From Nesterenkonia xinjiangensis (GTDB lineage: Bacteria; Actinomycetota; Actinomycetes; Actinomycetales; Micrococcaceae), in assembly GCF_013410745.1 (NCBI RefSeq), contig NZ_JACCFY010000001.1, forward strand, positions 2,852,001 through 2,916,000: a DNA stretch of 64,000 bases. Direction: 5' to 3'. Below are positions 51,405 through 60,509 of the stretch, piece by piece. The notes beneath the pieces are model-generated. The model was not told the origin of the DNA. It did no database searches and was given only the letters and a program-made list of their open reading frames with translations. Each line of letters begins with the position of its first letter. Position 1 is the first letter of the stretch. The translations under genes were made by a program, and so were the position numbers.

Positions 51405-52261
51405 GCCTGCTGCTGGGCACTGCCCTGGGGATGGGCCTGCTGCTGGTCTGGTGGTCGTTCTGGCCACGTCGAATGGACCGTCCTGATCGTGCTGGAAGGC
51501 GCGCGGGGCGCCTTCGGCGTCTGCTCGCGGAGGCAGGGCACCAGCGTGTCGGGGTCTCGGGCGCGGTGACGGCGATCCTCGCCTGTGCGGTAGTCGGCTT
51601 CCTCCTCGTGATGCTGCTGACCGCGGCGGTCCCGGTCGCGCTGTGCTTCGCTCTCTTCGCCTCCTCCGTGCCCGTGGTGGTGCTGCGTTGGCAGGCGGCA
51701 CGCCGACGTGCGGCGCTCCGAGAGATCTGGCCCGACGTCGTCGACCATCTTCGCTCCGCCGTGCGGGCCGGGATGTCGCTTCCTGAGGCGCTCATCCAGC
51801 TGGGCAGCTCCGGCCCGGCACCGCTGCGTGAGCCCTTCGTGGAGTTCTCCCGGGACTATCGCGCGGGCCAGAACATGCAGACGTCCCTGCGGCGGCTCAA
51901 GGAGAGACTCGCCGACCCGGTCGGTGATCGGATCATCGTCGCGCTGACCATCACTCGAGAAGTGGGAGGCTCGGATCTGGGCAGGCTGCTGGGAACCTTG
52001 GCGGAGTTCCTCCGCGAGAATGCCCGCACCCGCAGCGAACTCGAAGCACGTCAGTCGTGGACGGTCAACGCCGCGAAGCTGGCCGTCTCCGCGCCCTGGG
52101 TCGTCGTGCTTCTGCTCTCCACTCAGCCGGAGGCCGCAGAGGCCTACCGCGGGATGACGGGGCTGATGGTGCTCGCCGCAGGCCTGGTGGTCTCCCTCGT
52201 CTGCTATCGACTCATGCTGCGTATCGGTGCGCTGCCGGAGGAAGAGAGGGTGCTGCTGTGA
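51401..52261 (+). CDS. tadB: Tad pilus inner-membrane platform protein TadB
   Basis: 286 residues of the type II secretion F-domain family, which works with the TadA ATPase to assemble Flp pili. Two hydrophobic segments lie at the N-terminus (about residues 1-17 and 45-88). The cytoplasmic F domain follows (IWPDVVDHLRSAVRAGMSLPEALIQLG ... FVEFSRDYRAGQNMQTSL), then a C-terminal membrane pair (about 225-275). The GTG at 51401 overlaps the tadA stop and the end overlaps tadC by 4 bases. Confidence 0.88.
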   Translation: MSLLLGTALGMGLLLVWWSFWPRRMDRPDRAGRRAGRLRRLLAEAGHQRVGVSGAVTAILACAVVGFLLVMLLTAAVPVALCFALFASSVPVVVLRWQAARRRAALREIWPDVVDHLRSAVRAGMSLPEALIQLGSSGPAPLREPFVEFSRDYRAGQNMQTSLRRLKERLADPVGDRIIVALTITREVGGSDLGRLLGTLAEFLRENARTRSELEARQSWTVNAAKLAVSAPWVVVLLLSTQPEAAEAYRGMTGLMVLAAGLVVSLVCYRLMLRIGALPEEERVLL

Positions 52262-53199
52262 GCGTCACGATCACCTGGGCCGTCATCGCCGGGCTGGGAC
52301 TCGGCCTCGGGCTGCTGGTGGTGGTCTCCTCCCTGCCGGTGATGAACCGCCCCCGCTTCGTCGATCGGATCTCCCCGGCCCTGCGTTCCACAGGAGTGGG
52401 CGTCGGGCTGTTCACGCCCACCGCGCCGCCTCTGGTCCCTCTAGGGGCCGTGGGACGGATCTTCACCCCGCTGCTCAAGGCCGCCATGGTCCGTCTGGAC
52501 AGATTCAGCCTCGATGTCGCCGCGCTGCAGCGTCGCCTGGACCAGGCGGACTCACGGAACGCCCCGTCGGAATTCCGGCTCCAGCAGGTCGCCATGGGTG
52601 CTGCAGGTGCTGTCCTGGGGGCTGCGATCAATCTGGTGGCCTTCGTCTCCGGGCAGTTCCACGGGGCGGTGGCCGTGCTGAGCGTGACTGTGCTGGCCGT
52701 GCTGGGGTTCGCCCTTCGCGACAACCTGCTCAGCTCACAGATCCGCCGTCGTCAGCGCCGGATGCTCTCCGAGTTCCCCACGGTGGCGGAGATGATCGCC
52801 CTCGCGGTCAGCGCCGGGGAGAGCGCTCCTGGGGCATTCGAACGGGTCAGCCGAGTCTCCCGCGGCGAGCTGAACGTCGAGCTCACCCGAGTACTGCGGC
52901 AGACCCAGGCCGGCACGAGTTTCTCCCACGCACTGAAGACCATGTCGTGGCGTGTGCAGTCACCACCGATCTCACGATTCCTGGAGGGCATCATCGTGGC
53001 GATGGAGCGGGGCACACCTCTGGCCGACGTCATGCGGGCTCAGGCACAGGACGTCCGAGACCTCTCGAAGCGCGACCTGATGGAGACCGCGGGCAAGAAG
53101 GAGATCTCGATGCTCGTCCCACTCGTCTTCGGGGTGCTTCCGCTGACTGTAATCTTCGCCGTCTACCCCGGGCTCGAACTTCTTTCCATCGGAGTTTGA
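52258..53199 (+). CDS. tadC: Tad pilus inner-membrane platform protein TadC
   Basis: 313 residues, second F-domain protein of the locus. The first helix (about residues 1-25) is followed by a cytoplasmic stretch, a hydrophobic pair (about 110-155) and the F domain: SEFPTVAEMIALAVSAGESAPGAFERVSRVSRGELNVEL. Its second half is ISRFLEGIIVAMERGTPLADVMRAQAQDV, then a last helix (VPLVFGVLPLTVIFAVYPGL). I chose the GTG at 52258, which overlaps the tadB stop; the longer upstream frame runs antiparallel to TadB coding sense and is not used. Confidence 0.87.
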   Translation: MSVTITWAVIAGLGLGLGLLVVVSSLPVMNRPRFVDRISPALRSTGVGVGLFTPTAPPLVPLGAVGRIFTPLLKAAMVRLDRFSLDVAALQRRLDQADSRNAPSEFRLQQVAMGAAGAVLGAAINLVAFVSGQFHGAVAVLSVTVLAVLGFALRDNLLSSQIRRRQRRMLSEFPTVAEMIALAVSAGESAPGAFERVSRVSRGELNVELTRVLRQTQAGTSFSHALKTMSWRVQSPPISRFLEGIIVAMERGTPLADVMRAQAQDVRDLSKRDLMETAGKKEISMLVPLVFGVLPLTVIFAVYPGLELLSIGV

Positions 53200-53294
53200 G
53201 GCCCGCACTGCACTTGACCACCGTACGCACCGAGACCTGAGCTCCAACCACTGAACCGATCACCATCCATCACATCATCGGAGAGGAACACACC

Positions 53295-53531
53295 ATGTAC
53301 GTCCAGAAGAACCAGCCCCAGACGCCAAGCTGTGACGAGCGAGGGGACCTCCAGCACGGCCGTGGCCCGGCCGCGCTGCTGACTCGTCTGCACACCGAGG
53401 AGCGCGGTGACGTGCCGGGCTGGGTGATGATCACCCTGATGAGCGCCGTGCTGGTCGCGGGGCTGCTGGCCATCGCCCAGCCGGCGCTCCAGGGGCTGTT
53501 CAGCGACGCCATCGACCAGGTGTCCCGTTGA
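53295..53531 (+). CDS. Flp-type pilin-like small protein
   Basis: 78 residues. A polar N-terminal leader of about 38 residues precedes ERGDVPGWVMITLMSAVLVAGLLAIAQPALQGLFSDAI, a single hydrophobic helix with a charged start as in Flp pilins of Gram-positive Tad loci. The leader is longer than in classic Flp pilins and the Gly-x-x-x-x-E-Y motif is not preserved. GGAGAGGA precedes the ATG. It lies just after the membrane platform genes and before the TadE-like genes, so it is the best candidate for the major pilin. Confidence 0.78.
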   Translation: MYVQKNQPQTPSCDERGDLQHGRGPAALLTRLHTEERGDVPGWVMITLMSAVLVAGLLAIAQPALQGLFSDAIDQVSR

Positions 53532-53537
53532 CCTCCG

Positions 53538-53966
53538 ATGGTGAAGCTCAGTAAGTCCAGCCCGTGCGGGGGACGGGTCGAGTGCCGATCCCTGCTGCGT
53601 GAGGAGCGTGGTGCCGCCACTGCGGAGTTCACCATGGTGGCCACACTGCTGGTGCTGCTCACACTGGCGGTCATCCAGCTGATGACCTTCGTCCACGTGC
53701 GCAACACGCTCATCGACGCCGCCTCCTCCGGCGCTCGCTTCGGGGCTCTGCACGACCGCACCGCGGAGGACGGGGTGGAACGGACACGATCGCTCATCGC
53801 CTCCTCGATCGCCGGCGACCATGCCGGAGACGTCACCTACACCTACGTCGATGAGGAGGAAGGCCGCACGTTGCGCATCACGGTGCGGGCCGGGGTCCCG
53901 CTGATGGGGATCGGGCCCGGTCTCGGAATGCTCGAGGTGCAGGGGAGGGCCTATGCCTTCGACTGA
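53538..53966 (+). CDS. TadE-like pseudopilin
   Basis: 142 residues. The TadE signature is ERGAATAEFTMVATLLVLLTLAVIQLMTF near residue 28, with the conserved Glu after the expected prepilin cleavage site. A mostly extracellular domain follows (NTLIDAASSGARFGALHDRT ... VTYTYVDEEEGRTLRITVRAGVP). It starts 6 bases after the pilin stop and its last codons overlap the next gene by 14 bases. Confidence 0.85.
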   Translation: MVKLSKSSPCGGRVECRSLLREERGAATAEFTMVATLLVLLTLAVIQLMTFVHVRNTLIDAASSGARFGALHDRTAEDGVERTRSLIASSIAGDHAGDVTYTYVDEEEGRTLRITVRAGVPLMGIGPGLGMLEVQGRAYAFD

Positions 53967-54462
53967 CACCCGTCCGTCGACTCGTCGACTCCGGACGTCC
54001 GGGGCTGCCGGCAAGCTTCTGGCCCCGCTGCGCCGTCGGCTCGGGCCGGTGGAAGCGGAGGACGGCTCCTCGATCGTGGAGTTCATCCTGCTCGCCGTGC
54101 TGCTGCTGATCCCGATCATCTACTTCATGCTGGGCGTCTCATCAGTCCAGGGCGCCTCGTACGCCGCGTCCGGGGCAGCCGACCAGGCCGCGAAGATGTA
54201 CGTGGCCGCCGAAGGCGGCGATCCGCGGGCCGACAGCCGCAGTGAGGCCGCGGTGCTGGCTGCGCTGCAGGACTTCGACATCGCCGCAGATCGGGCCACC
54301 GTCAGTCGGGGCTGCCCGCAGGGTGACTGCACCGCCGACGGTGACCTTGTCACCTTCTCGGTCGAGATCCAGGTCCCGGTGCCTCTGGTCCCTGACGTCG
54401 GGTCCTGGCAGCCCACCCTGGTCACGGTCTCCTCCACCTCGGTGCAGGTGCAGGGCGGATGA
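53953..54462 (+). CDS. Second TadE-like pseudopilin
   Basis: 169 residues. After a basic N-terminus comes EDGSSIVEFILLAVLLLIPIIYFMLG, the TadE-type membrane helix with its conserved Glu, then an exported domain (SYAASGAADQAAKMYVAAEGGD). A possible disulfide lies in the CPQGDC loop. The C-terminus forms a beta region (VTFSVEIQVPVPLVPDV). It overlaps both flanking genes, which fits coupled translation in the pilus operon. Confidence 0.85.
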   Translation: MPSTDTRPSTRRLRTSGAAGKLLAPLRRRLGPVEAEDGSSIVEFILLAVLLLIPIIYFMLGVSSVQGASYAASGAADQAAKMYVAAEGGDPRADSRSEAAVLAALQDFDIAADRATVSRGCPQGDCTADGDLVTFSVEIQVPVPLVPDVGSWQPTLVTVSSTSVQVQGG

Positions 54463-55028
54463 GCGACGGGACCCGACCTCAGAAGTCCACTGGGGGATCA
54501 GTACCGCACCGCGAGGGGAGATGCCCCAGGAAGGACCGCAGGACCGCTGGGGGAGTCCACCGTCGCGTCCTGCCTGGCCTCCGTTCCGGCGTCCGAGCCC
54601 GCTGCCGGCAGCTGCATGACGAGGAGTCCGGCCAGTCCACGGTGCTGATCCTGGGCATGATCCTGGTGGTGCTGATGCTCGTCTCCGTGGTGGTCGGCGC
54701 CACTGCGGTGAACCTGGAGGCCCGCAAGCTGCTCTCGGCGGCCGACGGCGCCGCCTCCGCAGCGGCACAGAGCGCCGCGGGAGCAGGCTCCGCACCGACC
54801 CTGACCTCCTCTCAGGTCCGCGCCCAGGCTCAGGACTATCTGGACGCCTCCGGTGCGCACGGCCGCCTCCCCGGGCTCGAAGTCACCGACGCGTGGGTCG
54901 CGGACGGCGGCCAGACGGCCCACGTCCGGCTCGGGGCTTCGGCCGAGCTGCCGATCCTCAGCTGGTTCCTGCCCGCCGAGATCCCGATCAGTGCAGAGTC
55001 GCACTCCCGGGTCAGCCTCAATCGATGA
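54459..55028 (+). CDS. TadE/TadG-like pilus assembly protein
   Basis: 189 residues. A long basic N-terminal part (about residues 1-55) precedes EESGQSTVLILGMILVVLMLVSVVVG, the membrane helix of the TadG/TadE group. The exported part then shows the typical AVNLEARKLLSAADGAASAAAQ, followed by an Ala/Ser-rich stretch and a beta-rich end. A von Willebrand domain, present in long TadG, is absent. It is the last gene of the pilus locus before prfB. Confidence 0.8.
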   Translation: MSDGTRPQKSTGGSVPHREGRCPRKDRRTAGGVHRRVLPGLRSGVRARCRQLHDEESGQSTVLILGMILVVLMLVSVVVGATAVNLEARKLLSAADGAASAAAQSAAGAGSAPTLTSSQVRAQAQDYLDASGAHGRLPGLEVTDAWVADGGQTAHVRLGASAELPILSWFLPAEIPISAESHSRVSLNR

Positions 55029-55116
55029 GCCGCAGCGGTGGAGTCCTGCGCAGCCAGCGCCGGATCTGGTGCCGCGGCAGGCGAACCTCCCCGCCAGCCG
55101 GTAGGGTGGAGACGTT

Positions 55117-56229
55117 ATGGCAGAGACTGATTTCCCCACTGAGCTGCGCTCCCTGCGCTCCACCCTCACCCGCATCACCGACGTCACCGACGTGGACAAG
55201 CTCCGGGACGAGGTGGCGGAGCTCAGCGAGCGGGCTGCCGCGCCGGACCTGTGGGACGACCAGGCCAACGCACAGAAGATCACCTCCCAGCTGAGCCACA
55301 AGCAGTCCGAGCTCGAGCGCCTCACCAAGCTCGCCGGACGCATCGACGACGTCGAGCTCATGGTGGAGATGGCCCACGAGGAGGGCGACCAGGAGGTCCT
55401 CTCCGACGCGGCCCAGGAGATCGAGTCCATCCGCAAGGCTCTGGCCTCCCTGGAGATCGTGACCCTGCTCGCCGGGGAGTACGACGAGCGTGACGCCGTG
55501 GTGACCATTCGTTCCGGTGCCGGAGGCGTGGACGCCGCAGACTTCGCCGAGATGCTGCTGCGCATGTACACCCGCTGGGCCGAGCGCCGCGACTGGACGG
55601 TCAAGGTCCTCGACACCTCTTACGCCGAAGAGGCCGGCCTGAAGTCGGCCACCTTCGAGATCAAGGCCCCCTATGCCTTCGGCACCCTCTCGGTGGAGGC
55701 CGGCACGCACCGCCTGGTGCGCATCAGCCCCTTCGACAACCAGGGCCGCCGCCAGACCTCCTTCGCCGCCGTCGAGGTCATCCCGCTCATCGAGGGCACC
55801 GACAGCATCGACATCGATGAGAACGACCTCAAGATCGACGTCTACCGCTCATCCGGTCCCGGCGGCCAGTCGGTCAACACCACCGACTCCGCGGTGCGCA
55901 TCACCCACCTGCCCACCGGCACCGTGGTCTCGATGCAGAACGAGAAGTCGCAGATCCAGAACCGCGCCGCCGCCATGCGAGTCCTCGAGTCCCGCCTGCT
56001 GCTGCTCAAGCAGCAGGAGGAGGCCGCGGAGAAGAAAGAGATGGCCGGCGACATCAAGGCCTCCTGGGGTGACCAGATCCGCTCCTACGTGCTGCACCCC
56101 TACCAGATGGTCAAGGACCTGCGCACCGAGCACGAGGTCGGCAACACCTCGGCGGTGCTCGACGGCGACCTCGATGGCTTCATCGATGCCGGCATCCGCT
56201 GGCGTGCCCAGTCCCTCCTGGAGAACTGA
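55117..56229 (+). CDS. prfB: Peptide chain release factor 2
   Basis: Ends translation at UGA and UAA. 370 residues. The codon-reading SPF tripeptide lies in [16 protein letters not shown] and the catalytic GGQ in [21 protein letters not shown]. The gene is a single open frame, so the autoregulatory +1 frameshift near codon 26 found in many bacteria is absent. It is followed by ftsE after 195 bases. Confidence 0.98.
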   Translation: MAETDFPTELRSLRSTLTRITDVTDVDKLRDEVAELSERAAAPDLWDDQANAQKITSQLSHKQSELERLTKLAGRIDDVELMVEMAHEEGDQEVLSDAAQEIESIRKALASLEIVTLLAGEYDERDAVVTIRSGAGGVDAADFAEMLLRMYTRWAERRDWTVKVLDTSYAEEAGLKSATFEIKAPYAFGTLSVEAGTHRLVRISPFDNQGRRQTSFAAVEVIPLIEGTDSIDIDENDLKIDVYRSSGPGGQSVNTTDSAVRITHLPTGTVVSMQNEKSQIQNRAAAMRVLESRLLLLKQQEEAAEKKEMAGDIKASWGDQIRSYVLHPYQMVKDLRTEHEVGNTSAVLDGDLDGFIDAGIRWRAQSLLEN

Positions 56230-56424
56230 GCGCGGCCGGGCTCCCGGACCCTCCGGGCTGCCTGGTCACCTCTCCGGTGCCCCACCGGTGGCCCAGGAAC
56301 TTCCGGCACGCCGTCCCTGATGGCCCGAAAGCGGCCCCAGCTGAACTAGAGTCAGAACGCGCCGGCCTGCCTTCCCCGACCTGTGCCCCGAATGGCCGGT
56401 GCGCGCCGGGGCAGCTGGTGAGAG

Positions 56425-58233
56425 ATGATCCGCTTCGAACACGTCACACGGCGCTATGAGCCGGGAGGCCGTCCGGCCCTCGACGACGTCACGGTGGAGT
56501 TCAACCGTGGTGATTTCGTCTTCCTGATCGGCGCCTCGGGCTCTGGAAAGTCCACCCTGCTGCGCATGATCCTGCGCGAAGGCCTGCCGCAGCGCGGCAA
56601 GGTCACGGTGGCCGGCCAGAACCTCGGCCTCATGCTGGAGCGCCGGGTGCCGGACTACCGGCGAAGCGTCGGCATGGTCTTCCAGGACTTCCGCCTCCTG
56701 CCGGACAAGACCGTCTTCGACAACGTGGCCTTCGCCATGCGGGTCATCGGAGCCAAGCGCTCGCAGATCCGTGAGCGGGTGACCTCGGTGCTGGAGCGGG
56801 TCGGACTCGAGGACCTGGGCCGCCGCTATCCGCATGAGATCTCCGGCGGAGAGCAGCAGCGTGCCGCCATCGCCCGAGCCATGGTCAACGAGCCGGCCAT
56901 CCTGCTGGCAGATGAGCCCACCGGCAACCTGGATCCGCGAGCCTCCGACGAGGTCATGAAGATCCTGCGCTGGATCAATGCCTCTGGCACCACCGTGGTG
57001 ATGGCGACCCACGATCGCGCCATCGTGGACCGCATGCGCCGCCGGGTCGTCCAGCTGCACGACGGGGCGCTGGTGCGCGACGACGAGCGCGGCTCCTACG
57101 ACCCGCCTCGCGGTTCACACGCCTGGACCATTCTGAGCGAGCAGGAGACCAGTGGGGCGCTTCGAGCCCACGACCCGCGCCCCGCGCCGGCACCGGCGGC
57201 GGAACCGGCGCCGCACACGGTCACCGCAGATGCCGCCCGGAGCGCCGGCGAGGATGTGCCCGCCGTGGCCTCCTTCGACAGCGACTCGGAGTCCACACCG
57301 GAGCCCGGCACCACGCCCGAGGAGAGCCCCGCGCCCGGGGAGGAGGGGATCCACGTGAGCTGGCCGGACCACCTCCGCGGTCCGCAGGCCGTGGTCGACG
57401 TCCCCGAGCCCACTGGCGAGTTCGACGGCGCCGAGATGCCTGACCTGGACCGTGACGGCTACACGGAGCCCGAGAGCGGGCTTGAGCCCGAGGGGGAGGG
57501 CGCAGACCCCGAGAGGCTGCGCGACGCGCTGCGTCAGGCTGTCTCCTCTCACACGCAGATGTCCGCCGGACCGGAGGGCGCCGCGGAGAAGCCACGGCTC
57601 TCCTGGCTGTCTCACGCCGCCGGGGGAGAGGTCGACCGCCAGGGCAGTGCCGCGACTCCCGCAGCCCCTGGGTCTGCCAACGACCGCCGTGATGAGATCG
57701 AGGATGCCCGGCTCCGCGCGCAGAGCAGCGAGGACGAGCCGCCCATCCATGAGCCGGACCACCCGGCCTCTCGCGGCCAGGGCCCCCGACGACGCCTCCC
57801 GGTGCCGCCGGCCAGTCCGGCTGAGTCTGCCACGGCGGCGACTCCCGACGAGGGGGAGGGCCCGGCCTCTTCTGACCCGCCCTCCTCTGAGCCTGCGCCG
57901 CCTGACCCGGCTTCTGTCGAGCCGGCCGACCGTGACGTCCCGGAGCACGTGCCCGATGCTGACCGCCCCGCCAGCGCCGTCGACGCCGAGGGCGAGGAGG
58001 TCGCCGACCTGCCCCCGGAGCATCACCAGTCTGACGCAGCTTCCCCGGCGGATGATCCCATCGAGCATGCTCCACCCGGCGGGTCGAGCCCCGACGTCGA
58101 GTCTCCTGAGGTCCCGAAGCCACGCTCCTCGGCCTCCCAGTCCACCTATACCGACACCCGCCGCACCGCTGAGCAGCTCGGGGTCACCGGAGAGCATCGC
58201 TCCATCTGGCGACGACTGAGGAGGAACCGATGA
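56425..58233 (+). CDS. ftsE: Cell-division ATP-binding protein FtsE with a very long C-terminal extension
   Basis: ABC ATPase that, with FtsX, controls peptidoglycan hydrolases at the septum. Residues 1 to about 230 form a complete FtsE: Walker A GASGSGKS (36-43), signature SGGEQQRAAIARAM, Walker B ILLADEPTGNLD. The normal length is about 229 residues; here 602. The added 370 residues are rich in Pro, Ala, Glu, Asp and Ser with few hydrophobic stretches, and end in a basic patch (HRSIWRRLRRNR). No stop or frameshift separates the parts. ftsX overlaps the stop by 4 bases. Confidence 0.95.
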   Translation: MIRFEHVTRRYEPGGRPALDDVTVEFNRGDFVFLIGASGSGKSTLLRMILREGLPQRGKVTVAGQNLGLMLERRVPDYRRSVGMVFQDFRLLPDKTVFDNVAFAMRVIGAKRSQIRERVTSVLERVGLEDLGRRYPHEISGGEQQRAAIARAMVNEPAILLADEPTGNLDPRASDEVMKILRWINASGTTVVMATHDRAIVDRMRRRVVQLHDGALVRDDERGSYDPPRGSHAWTILSEQETSGALRAHDPRPAPAPAAEPAPHTVTADAARSAGEDVPAVASFDSDSESTPEPGTTPEESPAPGEEGIHVSWPDHLRGPQAVVDVPEPTGEFDGAEMPDLDRDGYTEPESGLEPEGEGADPERLRDALRQAVSSHTQMSAGPEGAAEKPRLSWLSHAAGGEVDRQGSAATPAAPGSANDRRDEIEDARLRAQSSEDEPPIHEPDHPASRGQGPRRRLPVPPASPAESATAATPDEGEGPASSDPPSSEPAPPDPASVEPADRDVPEHVPDADRPASAVDAEGEEVADLPPEHHQSDAASPADDPIEHAPPGGSSPDVESPEVPKPRSSASQSTYTDTRRTAEQLGVTGEHRSIWRRLRRNR

Positions 58234-59147
58234 ATCGCCTGCTGTACATGCTGCGCGAGACATTCACCTCGCTGCGCCGCAATGTCGCCATGGTGGCCTC
58301 GGTCATCCTGGTCACCTTCATCTCGCTGACCTTCGTCGGCGCCGCCGCGCTCATGCAGACCCAGGTCGATCAGATGACCGACGACTTCTACGACCGGCTC
58401 GAGGTCTCGGTATTCCTCTGCACCGAAAACTCCACGCAGTCGGCCTGCCCCACAGGGGCGATCAGCGCGGACCAGCGTGAGGCCCTCGAACTCTCCCTGG
58501 AGGAGGGCGCGGCGAGCCAGTACGTGGCCAGCTTCCGGCACGAGTCCCAGGAGGAGGCCCTGGAGAGCTTCCTCGAGTCGCGCGGTGAGAGTGCCCGCAC
58601 CGCGTCCCTGGAGGCCGCAGACATGCCCGAGTCCTTCCGGATGCTGCTCCATGAGCCGGAGGAGTATCCGATCGTCACAGAGCTGTTCTCCTCGGCGCCG
58701 GGAGTGGAGACCGTGGCCGATCAGCAGGAGGTCCTCGATCAGATCTTCGCGATCCTCAACGGGCTCACGATCGTCGCACTCATCATCGCTGCGGTCATGA
58801 TCGTCTGCGCAGTGCTGCTGGTCTCCACCACCATCCGGCTCTCCGCCTTCAGCAGACGCCGGGAGACCGGGATCATGCGTCTCGTCGGCGCTTCGAAGTC
58901 GATGATCAGGCTGCCTTTCGTCTTCGAAGGCGTCATCGCCGCAGTGATCGGCTCCCTGTTGGCCTGCGCGGCGACCTGGGTGGTCGCCGAGTTCCTGCTG
59001 GGTCAGTGGCTCTCCCAGCAGGTCCCGGGGATCCAGTTCATCGACGCCTCCTCCTCCTGGATCATCATGCCGGGGCTGGTGCTCATCGGTGTGTTGCTGG
59101 CGGTGCTGTCCTCCTGGCTGACGGTCCGTCGCTACCTGCGCGTCTGA
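58230..59147 (+). CDS. ftsX: Cell-division membrane protein FtsX
   Basis: Partner of FtsE. 305 residues with four membrane helices (about residues 18-42, 176-200, 225-250 and 272-297). An extracellular loop lies between the first two (residues 45-170), where FtsX contacts cell-wall hydrolases. The loop has two cysteines (CTENSTQSAC). The conserved ETGIMRLVGASKSMIRLPFVFEG lies between helices 2 and 3. The start overlaps ftsE by 4 bases. tmRNA follows downstream, as in many actinobacteria. Confidence 0.96.
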   Translation: MNRLLYMLRETFTSLRRNVAMVASVILVTFISLTFVGAAALMQTQVDQMTDDFYDRLEVSVFLCTENSTQSACPTGAISADQREALELSLEEGAASQYVASFRHESQEEALESFLESRGESARTASLEAADMPESFRMLLHEPEEYPIVTELFSSAPGVETVADQQEVLDQIFAILNGLTIVALIIAAVMIVCAVLLVSTTIRLSAFSRRRETGIMRLVGASKSMIRLPFVFEGVIAAVIGSLLACAATWVVAEFLLGQWLSQQVPGIQFIDASSSWIIMPGLVLIGVLLAVLSSWLTVRRYLRV

Positions 59148-59180
59148 GCGGCGCCCCGCTCCAGGAGCCCTGTCGGAATA

Positions 59181-59210
59181 TTGTGGCCCCGGCCTCGGTT
59201 GTCCTATACT
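59181..59210 (+). promoter_or_regulatory. Promoter of the tmRNA gene
   Basis: TTGTGG (59181-59186) and TATACT (59205-59210) are separated by 18 bases. A start near 59217 would give a precursor with about 50 bases to remove before the mature 5' end at 59267. Confidence 0.65.
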
Positions 59211-59266
59211 GGAACACCTGCGCCGCACCGTTGGTGTGGCAGGGACGGTGATTGACAACCGCATAA

Positions 59267-59641
59267 GGGGACGATCGGTTTCGACGATCTGAGTTGAGCA
59301 TGGGGAAGCGGGCCGAGGATGTAGGGTGACCTCGTAAATACCACTCTGCAAAACAATAAGTGCCGATTCTAAGCGCACTGACTTCGCCCTCGCTGCCTGA
59401 TAGCAGCGACCGCGAGTCTGTCGGCCTGAGTTTGCTGTCGACTCAGCAGCCGGCATCAGCTAGATAGCCACTGGACGCCGTCCTTGTCGTGGGGACGTCG
59501 CTCGACAATTTCACGACTGGGCCCGGGTCAGCCACTTGTCTGCATGATGGCTGGGGCCGAGTAACACCCAATGCGCAGACTGCGCCCGGAGAAGTCCATG
59601 CAAGGCCAGATCGGACGCGGGTTCGATTCCCGCCGTCTCCA
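59267..59641 (+). ncRNA. ssrA: Transfer-messenger RNA (tmRNA)
   Basis: Rescues stalled ribosomes and tags their products for proteolysis. The 5' end GGGGAC pairs with GTCTCC at the 3' end to form the acceptor stem, and the T-loop GGTTCGATTCC lies near the end. The tag frame begins with resume codon GCC at 59362 and runs to TGA at 59398-59400, encoding ADSKRTDFALAA, followed by a second stop TAG. The genomic sequence after the discriminator A is CGA, so CCA is not encoded and must be added by the processing enzyme. Length is about 375 bases. smpB lies just downstream on the other strand. Confidence 0.95.
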
Positions 59642-59643
59642 CG

Positions 59644-59680
59644 AAAAGCCCCGCCAGGGTCTCCCTGGCGGGGCTTTTCT
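59644..59680 (+). terminator. Intrinsic terminator of tmRNA
   Basis: AAAAGCCCCGCCAGGG pairs perfectly (16 bp) with CCCTGGCGGGGCTTTT around a 3-base loop, ending in TTTTCT. Being symmetric, it could also stop transcripts of smpB from the other strand. Confidence 0.92.
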
Positions 59681-59751
59681 ATGCGGTCCTCCCTGCGAAG
59701 GTGTGCTGGTCGACAGGTCAGCGCACCCGGTGCGTGGCGCTCAGGAGAGCC

Positions 59752-60255
59752 TCAGGCGGCGCCGCGGTTGCGATAGCGCATGGCGCGCTGGGCGTCGCGC
59801 TCGTCCTGCTTGCGACGCAGCGTCTCGCGCTTGTCGAACTCGCGCTTGCCCTGGGCGATGCCGATCTCGACCTTCGCGCGGCCATCCTTGAAGTACAGCT
59901 GGAGAGGGACGATCGTGTGGCCCGGCGACTCGATCTGCCGGGTGATCTTCACCAGCTCCTTGTGATGGAGCAGCAGCTTCCGCTTCCGGCGGGCGCTGTG
60001 ATTGGTCCACGTGCCGTTCAGATACTCCGGGATGTGGACCTGCTCGAGCCACAGCTCGCCGCCGGAGGAGAATGCTGCGAAGCCATCTGTCAGCGAGGCC
60101 TGCCCTTCGCGCAACGATTTCACCTCGGTGCCGGTCAGCACCATCCCCGCCTCGTAGCGGTCCAGGATGTTGTAGTCGTGCCGTGCTCTCCGGTTGGTGG
60201 CGACCACGTTGTTGTTGGGGTCCTTGGGACCCTTGCGTGAGTTCTTCTTCGCCAT
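59752..60255 (-). CDS. smpB: SsrA-binding protein SmpB
   Basis: Carries tmRNA to the stalled ribosome. 167 residues. Motifs are NRRARHDYNILDRYEAGMVLTGTEVKSLREGQASL and LWLEQVHIPEY, and the C-terminal basic tail GKREFDKRETLRRKQ, which reads the empty mRNA channel. AGGAGG seven bases upstream sets the ATG at 60255; longer frames are not needed. On the minus strand a TATGAT box lies about 75 bases upstream. It is convergent with ssrA. Confidence 0.97.
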   Translation of the reverse strand: MAKKNSRKGPKDPNNNVVATNRRARHDYNILDRYEAGMVLTGTEVKSLREGQASLTDGFAAFSSGGELWLEQVHIPEYLNGTWTNHSARRKRKLLLHHKELVKITRQIESPGHTIVPLQLYFKDGRAKVEIGIAQGKREFDKRETLRRKQDERDAQRAMRYRNRGAA

Positions 60256-60509
60256 GGTGCCACCTCCTCGCAGCTGCATCGGGGCCAGTGCCCGCGGCCG
60301 CATGGCCGGCCGCAGAGCCGACTGTCCATCATACACCCAGGGTGATCCCTGTGGGGGAGATCACACCACGCGGCGTCGGTCGACGCAGTCCGCGGGGACC
60401 CGTCGCGTGGCAGGCCCTCCCCGCGCCGCCGTCGAGGCCCTCACCGACGGCCTCCCATACAGGACCGATCCCTGGGCCCTGCCTCGCCGGTTCCGCTGAG
60501 CGGAGGTGC
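60256..60509. promoter_or_regulatory. Intergenic region between fluC2 and smpB
   Basis: About 250 bases without a supported gene. On the minus strand TATGAT at about 60329-60334 is a -10-like box for smpB. A short GAGGTGCTCAG/CTGAGCGG-type inverted stretch near 60495-60510 may end the fluC transcript. Nothing else is seen. Confidence 0.4.

Noticed and set aside
52057-52257. Upstream extension of tadC
   Set aside because: It lies inside tadB in another frame. The GTG at 52258 overlapping the tadB stop gives the normal TadC N-terminal helix.
55117-55250. Programmed frameshift in prfB
   Set aside because: The reading frame is continuous, without an internal TGA after a Shine-Dalgarno-like sequence.
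59267-59680. Integration scar at the 3' end of tmRNA, a frequent att site
   Set aside because: The tmRNA end is followed directly by its terminator and smpB. No integrase or direct repeat is nearby.
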